From assembly GCF_031344055.1 (NCBI RefSeq), contig NZ_JADBEN010000003.1: a stretch of DNA of 64,000 nucleotides. One strand, given 5' to 3'. The notes beneath the pieces are model-generated. The model saw only the letters and a list, made by a program, of their open reading frames with translations, was not told the DNA's origin and searched no databases. The stretch comes from Methylobacillus flagellatus_A. Its GTDB lineage: Bacteria; Pseudomonadota; Gammaproteobacteria; Burkholderiales; Methylophilaceae. Numbering within the stretch: the stretch's first letter is position 1; each line of letters starts with the position of its first letter. Shown here in pieces: positions 26,211 through 33,785 of this stretch. Made by a program: the position numbers and the translations under genes.

Positions 26211-26945
26211 AGTAAACGTCACCACCAGCACATCGCGATATGCCGCCATGGCGGGGTCGATCTGCTCGACAGGCGTCACGCCATGCATACATCGCCGGTC
26301 GTCCACCAGCGCCCAGTCCAGCGGGTTGGTGAGGGTGAAGCTGTCCAGCACGACTTTATCCAGGTTGTGCAGGGTCGTGGTGCCGCTGGAAATATTGACG
26401 CGCTTGACCATCATGACCAGCACATAGTCCACGCCGTCGCGGTGCACGCCCTCGGGCGCAGGCTGGCCATGCTCCTGCTGGTTGGCCTCTATGCGGAATT
26501 GATGCGCTTCGATATGCCAGCGCGCCTGCGGGCGCAGGCGGCTGAACAAGTCGCGGCTGAGCTGCAGGATGCCTTGCATTGTCTGTCCATGGATCAGGGC
26601 GGCGGGTATGGGTTCGTAGATGCGCGCAATCCCGCCATTGAGCGAGTTGTACTCCCGGCTCTGGTAATGCGGCTGGTGCGGCTCCAGCACGATAGGGCCT
26701 GCGGCTTCGGCGCTCAGCGTGGCAAAGCGGCGGCGGCGGTAGCGCCCGCCATCCGCCATGTATTCATCCAGGGGCATCCCGTCCCAGCTGGCGTCGAATG
26801 CTTGCCAGTCTGATAACGCGTCAGGATTGGAAGCCAGCAGCCATGCTTTTATTTGTTGCCCCGGGACAAAGCTGAATCCATCGCCCGTGATCTTTTCACA
26901 AAGGCTTACCGTATCATTTACCTGCATCAAAAGCTTTTCACTCAC
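26196..26945 (-). CDS. 2-oxoglutarate/Fe(II) dioxygenase family protein (PF10014 type)
   Basis: A 249-residue non-heme iron oxygenase of the 2OG-Fe_Oxy_2 family, which includes amino-acid hydroxylases such as isoleucine 4-hydroxylase. The iron ligands are visible as H168-R-D170 (GVHRDGVDYV) and H221 (CMHGVTPVE), with an Arg near 237 suited to bind 2-oxoglutarate. No signal peptide. The gene is divergent from an ArsR regulator and stands alone. The substrate, perhaps a free amino acid, is inference from the family. Confidence 0.85.
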   Translation of the reverse strand: MSEKLLMQVNDTVSLCEKITGDGFSFVPGQQIKAWLLASNPDALSDWQAFDASWDGMPLDEYMADGGRYRRRRFATLSAEAAGPIVLEPHQPHYQSREYNSLNGGIARIYEPIPAALIHGQTMQGILQLSRDLFSRLRPQARWHIEAHQFRIEANQQEHGQPAPEGVHRDGVDYVLVMMVKRVNISSGTTTLHNLDKVVLDSFTLTNPLDWALVDDRRCMHGVTPVEQIDPAMAAYRDVLVVTFTDKSS

Positions 26946-27059
26946 TTAACACCGCCAGGGGTTGGTTCTCATTATTCTCAAGCATCCACAGGCATCAACA
27001 TGTCCTGCGAACTACACCAGCATATTAGCGAATCGCGAACGATCTTTGAAAAAAACTTA

Positions 27060-27096
27060 TTGACAATCATCACTACATAACTAATTATTTAGTTAT
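27060..27096 (+). promoter_or_regulatory. Promoter and operator-like palindrome overlapping the arsR start codon
   Basis: TTGACA (27060-27065) is a consensus -35 box. AATTAT at 27083-27088, 17 bases on, is a plausible -10, which would place transcription start at or next to the ATG at 27095. ATAACTAA (27077-27084) and TTAGTTAT (27089-27096) form a perfect 8-bp inverted repeat with a 4-base spacer covering the -10 and the start codon. This fits an autoregulatory ArsR operator. Confidence 0.6.
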
Positions 27097-27400
27097 GAAA
27101 ACGCCCGTCAATATCCCAACCGAATGGCAGGACATTTCCGATCTATTCGTCGCGCTTGGCGATGCGCACCGCCAGCGCATCCTGCTTTCGTTCGAACCCG
27201 GCGAGCGCTTGAGCATCAGCCAGATCGTCAGCGCCTCGGACCTGAGCCGGACCGCCATCACCCATCATCTTAAGGTACTGCAGCAAGGAGGCGCATTGAA
27301 GAGTGAAAAAGTAGGTAAAGAGGTGCTTTTTTCCATAGACAAAGACTATATGCAGACCGCCCTGCAAAGCGTGCTGCATTACATCCAACAAGAAATCTAA
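27095..27400 (+). CDS. ArsR-family winged-helix regulator
   Basis: A 101-residue ArsR-type repressor: FVALGDAHRQRILLSF, then the recognition helix region SRTAITHHLKVLQQGGALKSEKVGKEVLF. No Cys-rich metal-binding motif (such as CVC) is present, so it is probably not a classical metal sensor; a lipid or redox cue is possible. There is no Shine-Dalgarno sequence and no later in-frame Met near the N-terminus, so the message may be leaderless. It is the first gene of an operon with aas and lplT (16 and 2 base gaps). Confidence 0.9.
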   Translation: MKTPVNIPTEWQDISDLFVALGDAHRQRILLSFEPGERLSISQIVSASDLSRTAITHHLKVLQQGGALKSEKVGKEVLFSIDKDYMQTALQSVLHYIQQEI

Positions 27401-27416
27401 CGAAAGAGATTCCCCA

Positions 27417-29540
27417 ATGTTGCTGTCATTGACCAAGACCATCACCCGCCTGCTGTTCCGCATTGAAGTATTCGGGCAGGAACATATCCCATTGCCTGAA
27501 AAGCTCCTCATCATCAGCAACCACGATTCCTTTCTCGATGGTTTCCTGCTCGGCCTGTTCCTGCCGATCCGCACCACCTTCGTCGTGCATACCACGGTGC
27601 TGGACAACTGGTTCTTCCGCTGGATACTGGGCCATGTCCCCCATTTGGCCGTCGATACCGCCAGCCCGCTGGCGATGAAGAAAGTCATCCGCCTTCTCGA
27701 AGCTGGCGAATCGGTGATGATCTTTCCCGAAGGCCGCATCACCCTCACCGGCAGCCTCATGAAAGTCTATGACGGGCCTGCCTTCGTTGCCGCCAAGACT
27801 GGCGCCACCGTCCTGCCGGTACGCATCCGCGGCGCGGCAAGAAGCTGGTTCAGCCGCCTGGAGCGCGACTTCCCGCGCCAGCTGCTGCCCAAGATCACGC
27901 TCACCATCCTGCCGCCTACCGCCCTGCCGATGCCTGACGCGCCCAGCGCCAAGCAGAGGCGCCGCCTGGCAGGCGAACAGATGCAAGGCATCATGCAGCA
28001 CATGATGTTCGCCTCCGAGCCCACCGACACACTGTACGGCGCGCTCCTCAACGCGATTGATACTTATGGCCGCAAGCGCAAGCTGGTGGAGGATATGCAG
28101 CAAGTGGAGGAGGACTATGGCAGCGTGCTCAAGAAAAGCCTGGCACTCGGCCGCATTGCCAGCAAGGTCAGCGCCGAAGGGGAGACCGTCGGCGTGCTGA
28201 TGCCCAATGTCACCAACACGGTTTGCCTGATCTTCGGCATGAGCGCTCTTGGCCGCATCCCCGCCATGCTCAACTATACGGCCGGCACCAGCGGCATGCA
28301 GAACGCCTGCATTGCCGCCGGGATCAAGACCGTCATCACCTCGCGCAAATTCCTCGAGACCGCCAAGCTGGTCGATGCCGTCACCAAGCTGAGCCATATC
28401 GACGTGGTGTACCTGGAAGACATGCGCAGCGAGTTTGGACTTGCGGACAAACTATGGCTGATGGCGTATGCGTTACGCTTTCCCCAGCGCATTGCGCGGA
28501 TACGCAACCCGGACGCGCCCGCCGTGGTATTGTTCACGTCAGGCTCCGAAGGCAAGCCCAAGGGCGTAGTGCACAGCCATCGCGGCATCCTCGCCAACAT
28601 TGCACAGATCCGCGCCGTGATCGATTTCTCGCACCGCGACAAGTTCATGATGGCATTGCCCTTGTTCCATGCCTTCGGCTTCACCTGCGGCGGCATCATG
28701 CCCTTGGTATGCGGCAGCAAGGTGTTCATCTACCCGTCGCCGCTGCACTACCGCGTCATCCCGGAAGTGATCTACGACCGCGGCTGTACCGCGCTGTTCG
28801 GCACCAGCACCTTTCTCGGCAACTATGCCAAGTTCGCGCATCCATATGACTTCTACAAGATGCGTTACGTGGTGGCGGGAGCGGAAAAGCTCAGCAATGA
28901 AGTCCGCAAACTGTGGATGGACAAGTTCGGCATCCGCATCCTTGAAGGCTATGGCGCGACCGAGTGCGCGCCTGTGCTGGCAGTGAACACCCCCATGGCG
29001 AACCAGGCCGGCAGCGTCGGCATGCTGCTGCCCGGCCTGGACCATCAACTGGAGCCGGTACCCGGCATCGACGGCGGCGGCCTGCTCAAGGTCAAGGGCC
29101 CCAACGTGATGCTGGGCTACTATTTCTACGACAATCCCGGCAAGTTGCAGCCGCCGCAGGACGGCTGGTACGACACGGGCGACATCGTCGACATGGATGC
29201 CCGCGGCTTCGTCACCATCCAGGGACGGGTGAAGCGCTTTGCCAAGGTCGCGGGTGAAATGGTCTCGCTGGAAACCGTGGAGCAAATCGCCCATGCCGCA
29301 TCGCCCGACCACCAGCATGCCGCGACTACACAAAGCGACACACAACGCGGAGAGAATATCGTGCTGTATACCACGGATGCCGCGCTGGCCCGCGATGCCC
29401 TGGCGCACGCCGCACGCCACACCGGCAACATCGAACTCGCGGTTGCCCGCAGGATCGTGGCCGTCAAGGCGCTGCCGCTGCTCGGCACCGGCAAGACCGA
29501 CTACGTCACGCTCAAGCAAATGGCTGAAAACGAAAGATAA
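27417..29540 (+). CDS. aas: Bifunctional acyl-ACP synthetase / 2-acyl-glycerophosphoethanolamine acyltransferase
   Basis: A 707-residue two-domain enzyme like E. coli Aas (719 aa). Residues 1-200 are a PlsC-type acyltransferase with the HX4D motif in SNHDSFLDG near residue 38 and FPEGRIT near 102. Residues about 225-707 are an AMP-binding acyl-ACP synthetase with VVLFTSGSEGKPKGVVHSHR and GYGATECAPV. It activates fatty acids onto ACP and re-acylates lysophospholipids at the inner membrane. The downstream lplT gene encodes the matching lysophospholipid flippase, a known pairing. Confidence 0.93.
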   Translation: MLLSLTKTITRLLFRIEVFGQEHIPLPEKLLIISNHDSFLDGFLLGLFLPIRTTFVVHTTVLDNWFFRWILGHVPHLAVDTASPLAMKKVIRLLEAGESVMIFPEGRITLTGSLMKVYDGPAFVAAKTGATVLPVRIRGAARSWFSRLERDFPRQLLPKITLTILPPTALPMPDAPSAKQRRRLAGEQMQGIMQHMMFASEPTDTLYGALLNAIDTYGRKRKLVEDMQQVEEDYGSVLKKSLALGRIASKVSAEGETVGVLMPNVTNTVCLIFGMSALGRIPAMLNYTAGTSGMQNACIAAGIKTVITSRKFLETAKLVDAVTKLSHIDVVYLEDMRSEFGLADKLWLMAYALRFPQRIARIRNPDAPAVVLFTSGSEGKPKGVVHSHRGILANIAQIRAVIDFSHRDKFMMALPLFHAFGFTCGGIMPLVCGSKVFIYPSPLHYRVIPEVIYDRGCTALFGTSTFLGNYAKFAHPYDFYKMRYVVAGAEKLSNEVRKLWMDKFGIRILEGYGATECAPVLAVNTPMANQAGSVGMLLPGLDHQLEPVPGIDGGGLLKVKGPNVMLGYYFYDNPGKLQPPQDGWYDTGDIVDMDARGFVTIQGRVKRFAKVAGEMVSLETVEQIAHAASPDHQHAATTQSDTQRGENIVLYTTDAALARDALAHAARHTGNIELAVARRIVAVKALPLLGTGKTDYVTLKQMAENER

Positions 29541-29542
29541 CC

Positions 29543-30751
29543 ATGACAGCTCACAACCCGACCGTTCCGCAAACCTCGCTGCTCAGCCGCGGCATGCTGG
29601 CCGTCATGCTTGCCCAGTTCCTCTCCGCATTGGCCGACAACGCGCTGCTGTTTGCCGCGATCGCCCTGATCAAGGCCGGCAGCGCCCCGGCATGGCAGGT
29701 TCCGCTATTGCAGGAATCCTTCGTGATCGCCTATATCATCCTGGCGCCCTTTGCCGGGCCGTTCGCCGATACATTGCCAAAGGGGCGCGTGATGCTGATA
29801 GCCAACAGCATGAAGTTCCTCGGCGCCGCGGCCATGCTCGCGGGGCTCAACCCCTTGCTCGCCTATGGCATGGTCGGCCTCGGCGCGGCCGCCTACTCGC
29901 CCGCCAAGTACGGCATCCTGAGCGAACTGGTGGCAGTGGAAAAGCTGGTCAAGGCCAACAGCCTCATGGAGGGCTCCACCATTGTCGCCATCCTGCTAGG
30001 CGCGGTGGTAGGCGGCTGGCTCGCGGACTACTGGCTGGCCGGCGCATTGTATGCCATCGCAACGGCTTACCTGCTTGCCGCCGCCATTAACCTGCTGATC
30101 CCCCGGCTGCCGCCGTCGCATGTCCTCACCAACTTCGCGCCGCTCGCCATGTGCCGGGACTTTCTCCAGGCAACCCGCACCTTGATGCAGGACCGGGATG
30201 CGAAGTTTTCCATCGTCGGCACCAGCATTTTCTGGGGGGCGGGCAGCACCTTGCGCTTCCTGCTGGTGGCCTGGGTGCCGGTCGCGTTGAACATCCACGA
30301 CCTGAGCACGCCGGCCAACCTCAGCGGCGCCGTCGCCATCGGCATTGCGCTAGGCGCGATTGCCGCCGCGCGCTGGGTGGACCTGCGCACGGTCAACCGC
30401 GCCTTGCCCGCGGGCGTCCTGATCGGGCTGGCGATCATGGCGTTTGCCTATAGCGGCAACATCGCCACTGCGATCGCATGGCTGCTGCTGATCGGCTTTC
30501 TCGGCGGTTTCTACGCCGTGCCGCTCAATGCGTTGCTGCAGGAAAGAGGCCACGAATCCGTGGGCTCCGGCCACGCCATCGCGATCCAGAACCTGTTCGA
30601 GAATATCAGCATGCTCTTGATGATGGGGCTCTACATCCTGCTCAGCAAGCAACAGTTGCCCGTCATCCCGATTACCGTGACCATAGGCGGGTTGGTGTTC
30701 CTGGCGATCGGCTGGCTCGCCTGGTCCCGCATCCGCCAGGAAGCCAGGTAG
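29543..30751 (+). CDS. lplT: Lysophospholipid transporter LplT
   Basis: A 402-residue MFS-type membrane protein with about 12 helices. It closely follows the E. coli LplT pattern from memory: MLAVMLAQFLSALADNALLF, then LGAAAYSPAKYGILSELV and VKANSLMEGSTIVAILLG. It moves lysophospholipids to the inner leaflet for Aas to re-acylate. It starts 2 bases after the aas stop. In many bacteria lplT and aas are adjacent or fused, which supports both calls. Confidence 0.93.
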   Translation: MTAHNPTVPQTSLLSRGMLAVMLAQFLSALADNALLFAAIALIKAGSAPAWQVPLLQESFVIAYIILAPFAGPFADTLPKGRVMLIANSMKFLGAAAMLAGLNPLLAYGMVGLGAAAYSPAKYGILSELVAVEKLVKANSLMEGSTIVAILLGAVVGGWLADYWLAGALYAIATAYLLAAAINLLIPRLPPSHVLTNFAPLAMCRDFLQATRTLMQDRDAKFSIVGTSIFWGAGSTLRFLLVAWVPVALNIHDLSTPANLSGAVAIGIALGAIAAARWVDLRTVNRALPAGVLIGLAIMAFAYSGNIATAIAWLLLIGFLGGFYAVPLNALLQERGHESVGSGHAIAIQNLFENISMLLMMGLYILLSKQQLPVIPITVTIGGLVFLAIGWLAWSRIRQEAR

Positions 30752-30846
30752 GAGCCATCCTACATATCATTCAGCCGATGCCTGAATTTGTTGCTGAGCT
30801 AAAGCCACTATATTGCTAAGACCTGATCATTTACGAGGAGAGCACC

Positions 30847-30981
30847 ATGAAGAAATTGACTGCGTTCCTGATGTTGTGCGGGTTTATTGCCCTGACTGGC
30901 TGTAATACCATGAAGGGCGCCGGGCAGGATATCCAGCGCGGCGGCGAGAAGCTGGAAGATTCGGCAGAACGCCATAAGTAA
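30847..30981 (+). CDS. Entericidin-family small lipoprotein
   Basis: A 44-codon gene after a strong GAGGAG site. MKKLTAFLMLCGFIALTGC is a lipoprotein signal with lipobox LTGC (Cys19). The mature peptide NTMKGAGQDIQRGGEKLEDSAERHK matches the entericidin A/B family (amphipathic, G-x-G-x-D-I-x-x-G-G pattern). E. coli entericidins are an antidote/toxin lipoprotein pair; here only one copy is seen. A CTATATT element at 30808-30814 would suit a sigma-S type -10, consistent with stationary-phase control of ecnB, but this is weak evidence. Confidence 0.85.
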   Translation: MKKLTAFLMLCGFIALTGCNTMKGAGQDIQRGGEKLEDSAERHK

Positions 30982-30997
30982 GCTCAAGCACATTCAT

Positions 30998-31020
30998 GCT
31001 CATGAAAATCATGAGCTGGT
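30998..31020 (+). terminator. Probable terminator after the entericidin gene
   Basis: GCTCATGA (30998-31005) and TCATGAGC (31009-31016) form a perfect 8-bp stem with an AAA loop, followed by TGGTTTT. It starts 17 bases after the entericidin stop. Confidence 0.6.
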
Positions 31021-31132
31021 TTTAATGGCTTGCACGCATGCCAAACCTGTTCGAGGGGCGTAGAGTTTGATCCACGTTCTGCAGTTTGCAAAACGGTTAC
31101 AACCCCGAAATCATCTACCAAGGAGGTTTATC

Positions 31133-31204
31133 ATGTGGATCAAGCCAGAAGTGACCGAAATGCGTTTCGGCTTTGAAGTGACAATGTACGTTTGCAATCG
31201 CTAA
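31133..31204 (+). CDS. pqqA: PqqA, PQQ precursor peptide (orphan copy)
   Basis: A 23-codon gene encoding MWIKPEVTEMRFGFEVTMYV then CNR. This is the canonical PqqA pattern: 23 residues, a MW-x-KP start, and the E15-V-T-M-Y19 core whose Glu and Tyr are cross-linked by PqqE to become pyrroloquinoline quinone. A perfect AAGGAGG lies 7 bases upstream and a strong terminator follows 24 bases after the stop, so it is a free-standing transcription unit. No pqqB-E genes are in this window, so the processing enzymes must be encoded elsewhere. Cys21 is a slight departure from the usual Ala/Ser. Confidence 0.92.
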   Translation: MWIKPEVTEMRFGFEVTMYVCNR

Positions 31205-31228
31205 TCGATTGCCCAAGTACATCAAGTG

Positions 31229-31257
31229 AATGGGAGCTTATGCTCCCATTTGTTTTT
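31229..31257 (+). terminator. Rho-independent terminator after pqqA
   Basis: AATGGGAGC (31229-31237) and GCTCCCATT (31242-31250) form a 9-bp perfect stem with a TTAT loop, followed by TGTTTTT. It lies between pqqA and the convergent LysR gene. Confidence 0.9.
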
Positions 31258-31282
31258 CCGGCGATTGCAACGCCAGCTATGA

Positions 31283-32158
31283 CTACGCCGCCTCGAACCA
31301 ATCCTGCAAGAAATCGGCAAAAGTACGCACCATGAGCGAGGCTTGCCTATGTTGCGGATACAGCGCATAGACAGCGCCGATGTCTGCGGTGTACTCCTGC
31401 AGGACTTGTACTAGCTCGCCTTTCTCGAGCGCCTCCCGCACATAAAATTCAGGCAGGCCTACAATGCCCAGCCCGGCAATCGCCGCCTCGCACATCACCT
31501 CCCCATGGTTGGAACGCAATACCGGATGCACCTGCAGTTTGAGCGGCTCGCCCGCATCGGTGAACAGCCACTCCCCGGCTCTTGCCGTGATGCAGCGGTG
31601 CCGGCCCAGCTGCGTCGGCGATTGCGGCGCTCCATATTGCGCCAGGTAGCCCGGGCTGCAGCAATAGACCAAGGCCGAATCCGTCAGCTTGCGCGCGACC
31701 AGGCCTTCGTCCGGCTGCTTGATGATGCGAATCGCCATGTCGTAACCCTCGCCGACCAGGTCCACTATGCGGTTATCCACATCCAGCGCCACTTCCAGGT
31801 TGGGATGCAGTTGCATGAATTGGTTGAGCGCGGGCGAGAGCACCATGCTGGCGAAGGACACCGGGGCGGAAAGGCGCAGCAGGCCGCGCAGCTCCCCCGT
31901 GCTGCTGGATATTGCCTGCTCGGCTTCATCCACTGCTTGCAGGATCGCCAGGCAGCGCGTGAAAAACACCCGGCCCAGCTCGGTCGGCGACAACTTGCGC
32001 GTCGTGCGTTGCAGCAAGCGCGCACCCAAGCGCTCTTCCAGCTCCATCACGCGCCGGCTGACGAGTTGCTTGCTGATGCCCAGATGTCTGGCGGCCGCAG
32101 TGAAATTCCCGCTTTTCACCACTTCGGCGTAAATGCGCATTTGTTCCAGTTGATTCAT
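31283..32158 (-). CDS. LysR-family transcriptional regulator
   Basis: A 291-residue LysR-type regulator with the N-terminal helix-turn-helix (MRIYAEVVKSGNFTAAARHL then GISKQLVSRRVMELEERLG). Its effector domain opens with LLRLSAPVSFASMVLSPAL, the form common in the large AaeR/DhcR-like LysR group. It is divergent from the doxX/DOPA-dioxygenase operon; this LysR-DoxX-dioxygenase arrangement is common in proteobacteria, so it probably controls that operon through the palindrome between them. The inducer is unknown. Confidence 0.9.
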   Translation of the reverse strand: MNQLEQMRIYAEVVKSGNFTAAARHLGISKQLVSRRVMELEERLGARLLQRTTRKLSPTELGRVFFTRCLAILQAVDEAEQAISSSTGELRGLLRLSAPVSFASMVLSPALNQFMQLHPNLEVALDVDNRIVDLVGEGYDMAIRIIKQPDEGLVARKLTDSALVYCCSPGYLAQYGAPQSPTQLGRHRCITARAGEWLFTDAGEPLKLQVHPVLRSNHGEVMCEAAIAGLGIVGLPEFYVREALEKGELVQVLQEYTADIGAVYALYPQHRQASLMVRTFADFLQDWFEAA

Positions 32159-32207
32159 ATTGTCAACTATATAGGGACAGTCTTACCAATAAAAACCTGA
32201 TTATCAA

Positions 32208-32225
32208 TATTTTGTTCACAAAATA
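32208..32225. promoter_or_regulatory. Palindrome between LysR and doxX
   Basis: TATTTTGT (32208-32215) and ACAAAATA (32218-32225) are perfect inverted repeats with a 2-base spacer, placed 42 bases before the doxX start within the 108-bp divergent region. It is a likely operator for the adjacent LysR protein. Confidence 0.5.
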
Positions 32226-32266
32226 CAATGCATTCATTCTTTCACTTCAACCAAAAAGGAAACATC

Positions 32267-32704
32267 ATGAATGCCGCAAATATCACCGCATTGCTCGGGC
32301 GCGCGCTGCTGGCCGCAATTTTCATCATCAGCGGATTCGGCAAGCTGGCCGACCCCACCGGCACCATCGCCTTCATCGGCAGCACGGGCGCGCCCTTGCC
32401 CGAACTGGGTTATGCCATCGCGTTGCTGGTCGAATTGGGGCTGGCTGCCGCGTTGCTGGTCGGTTATCGCGCACGCATCTCGGCATTGTTGATCGCCTTG
32501 TTCACGCTGGCCGCCGCGTTCATGTTCCACTTCGACTTGAACAACCAGGTCCAGACCATCATGTTCCTCAAGAACCTGGCGATCGCGGGCGGCCTGCTGC
32601 AGATCGCCGTCCATGGCGCAGGCGCGCCTGAGCCTGGATGCCTATCGCCGTTAACAGCGGCCAACAAACATTCCTGGCGTTCTTGCCCTGCCTGCACTAC
32701 TTGA
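32267..32704 (+). CDS. DoxX-family membrane protein with an apparent 3' frameshift
   Basis: A DoxX/YphA-like inner-membrane protein with four hydrophobic segments (RALLAAIFIISGFGKL, GYAIALLVELGLAAALLVG, ALLIALFTLAAAFMFH, FLKNLAIAGGLLQIAVHG). The ATG follows AAAAAGGA. As written the frame runs on to 32704 and reads repeat copy d. After VHGAGA, a shift of one base gives LSLDAYRR and a stop at 32652-32654, which is how DoxX proteins normally end (about 128 residues). A one-base insertion near 32629 is therefore likely, genuine or a sequencing error. The core is intact, so the protein may still work. Confidence 0.8.
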   Translation: MNAANITALLGRALLAAIFIISGFGKLADPTGTIAFIGSTGAPLPELGYAIALLVELGLAAALLVGYRARISALLIALFTLAAAFMFHFDLNNQVQTIMFLKNLAIAGGLLQIAVHGAGAPEPGCLSPLTAANKHSWRSCPACTT

Positions 32705-32758
32705 ACTGTCGGCGGCAGAACGCCTAACCGATCGCCGCACTGAGTTTTATGACTGCTT
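32653..32758 (-). repeat. Interspersed palindromic repeat, copy d
   Basis: The left end AACAGCGGCCAACAAACATTCCTGGCG and the right end GCACTGAGTTTTATGACTGC match copy e, in the same orientation and opposite to copies b and c. The TTCCTGGCGTT and TTGCCCTGCCT blocks are retained while the rest has drifted. It follows the expected doxX stop directly. Confidence 0.6.
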
Positions 32759-32840
32759 CAAATATATGCAAAACTCGAGAACATTCATCATGCTTGGGCA
32801 TGACGGATGTAATACACACAAGCAAAAACAGGAGCACTCC

Positions 32841-33608
32841 ATGAGCACATTGTTCATTTCGCATGGCGCCCCCAGCCTGGTGCTTGAGCCTGGCAAAACT
32901 GGTGAAATGCTCGCAGAGCTGGGTAAATCGTTGCCCCTCCCGGATGCCATCGTGGCAGTTTCGGCGCACTGGGATACCCAGCAACCCCGCATCAGTGCGG
33001 CAGCGCGTCCCGAGACCATTCATGATTTCGGCGGGTTTCCGCGCGCCATGTACGAGATGCAATATCCGGCGCCCGGCGCCCCGGAATTGGCCCACACAGT
33101 CGCGGAAGGACTTGCGGCCCAAGGCATTGCAGTGCAAATAGACACGGTACGAGGGCTGGATCATGGCGCATGGGTGCCGCTGATGCTGATGTATCCGGAG
33201 GCGGACATCCCCGTCGCCCAGCTCTCGATACAAAGCCATGCCGGGCCACGCACGCATTACCGGCTGGGACAGGCGCTGGCAGGATTGCGCACTCAGAACG
33301 TCATGCTGCTGTGCTCGGGCGCCATTACCCATAACCTGCATGATTTCTTCAGCGCGGACCGCGATGCGCACGTCCTCGACTATGTTCCAGCGTTCAGCGG
33401 CTGGATGGCGGAAAAAATTGCCGCGGGCGACACCGAGGCGCTGCTGGACTATCGCCGGCAAGCGCCCGGCGGCGTACGCGCCCACCCGCATGAAGACCAC
33501 CTCATGCCGCTGTTTGTCGCCCTGGGCGCCGCCAGCGGAAAAGCCATCCGCTATCAACCCGAAAATACGTTCGGCATCCTGGCGATGGATGCCTATGTCT
33601 GGGATTAA
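32841..33608 (+). CDS. LigB-type extradiol dioxygenase (4,5-DOPA dioxygenase family)
   Basis: A 255-residue class III extradiol dioxygenase like E. coli YgiD. The N-terminal ISHGAP and the VSAHWD block carry two of the metal-ligand His residues; GLDHGAWVPL and GAITHNL are the other family blocks. It opens catechol-type rings such as DOPA in vitro, but the physiological substrate of bacterial members is unclear. The ATG at 32841 follows CAGGAG; the longer frame from 32766 has no ribosome-binding site. It forms an operon with doxX under the divergent LysR. Confidence 0.88.
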   Translation: MSTLFISHGAPSLVLEPGKTGEMLAELGKSLPLPDAIVAVSAHWDTQQPRISAAARPETIHDFGGFPRAMYEMQYPAPGAPELAHTVAEGLAAQGIAVQIDTVRGLDHGAWVPLMLMYPEADIPVAQLSIQSHAGPRTHYRLGQALAGLRTQNVMLLCSGAITHNLHDFFSADRDAHVLDYVPAFSGWMAEKIAAGDTEALLDYRRQAPGGVRAHPHEDHLMPLFVALGAASGKAIRYQPENTFGILAMDAYVWD

Positions 33609-33720
33609 GAACGGCTGACAAAACTCTCCTGGCGTTGTTGCCCTGTCTTGTCGTGCTCCTTAGTACTGCCTACGGCAAGGCGTCTAGCCAGGACCGCTCC
33701 GCTGAGTTTTGTTATGCGCT
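33609..33720 (-). repeat. Interspersed palindromic repeat, copy e
   Basis: A 112-bp element beginning immediately after the dioxygenase stop codon. The ends GAACGGCTGACAAAACT and TGAGTTTTGTTATGCGC are terminal inverted repeats, with inner CCTGGCG and AGCCAGGA. Its reverse complement runs collinear with copy b, sharing AGCGGTCCTGGC, the GTA-CTA core and ACAAGACAGGGCAACAACGCC in the same order. Confidence 0.75.
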
Positions 33721-33785
33721 CAAACCGTGAACAGGCTTTTATACTCCATCCGTCTGCAACAGCACGCGGCTATTGGAGATGACCG

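Noticed and set aside
26962..26980. Fur-box-like sequence GGTTCTCATTATTCTCA
   Set aside because: Only partly matches the Fur consensus and the flanking genes (2OG dioxygenase, ArsR) are not clearly iron-related.
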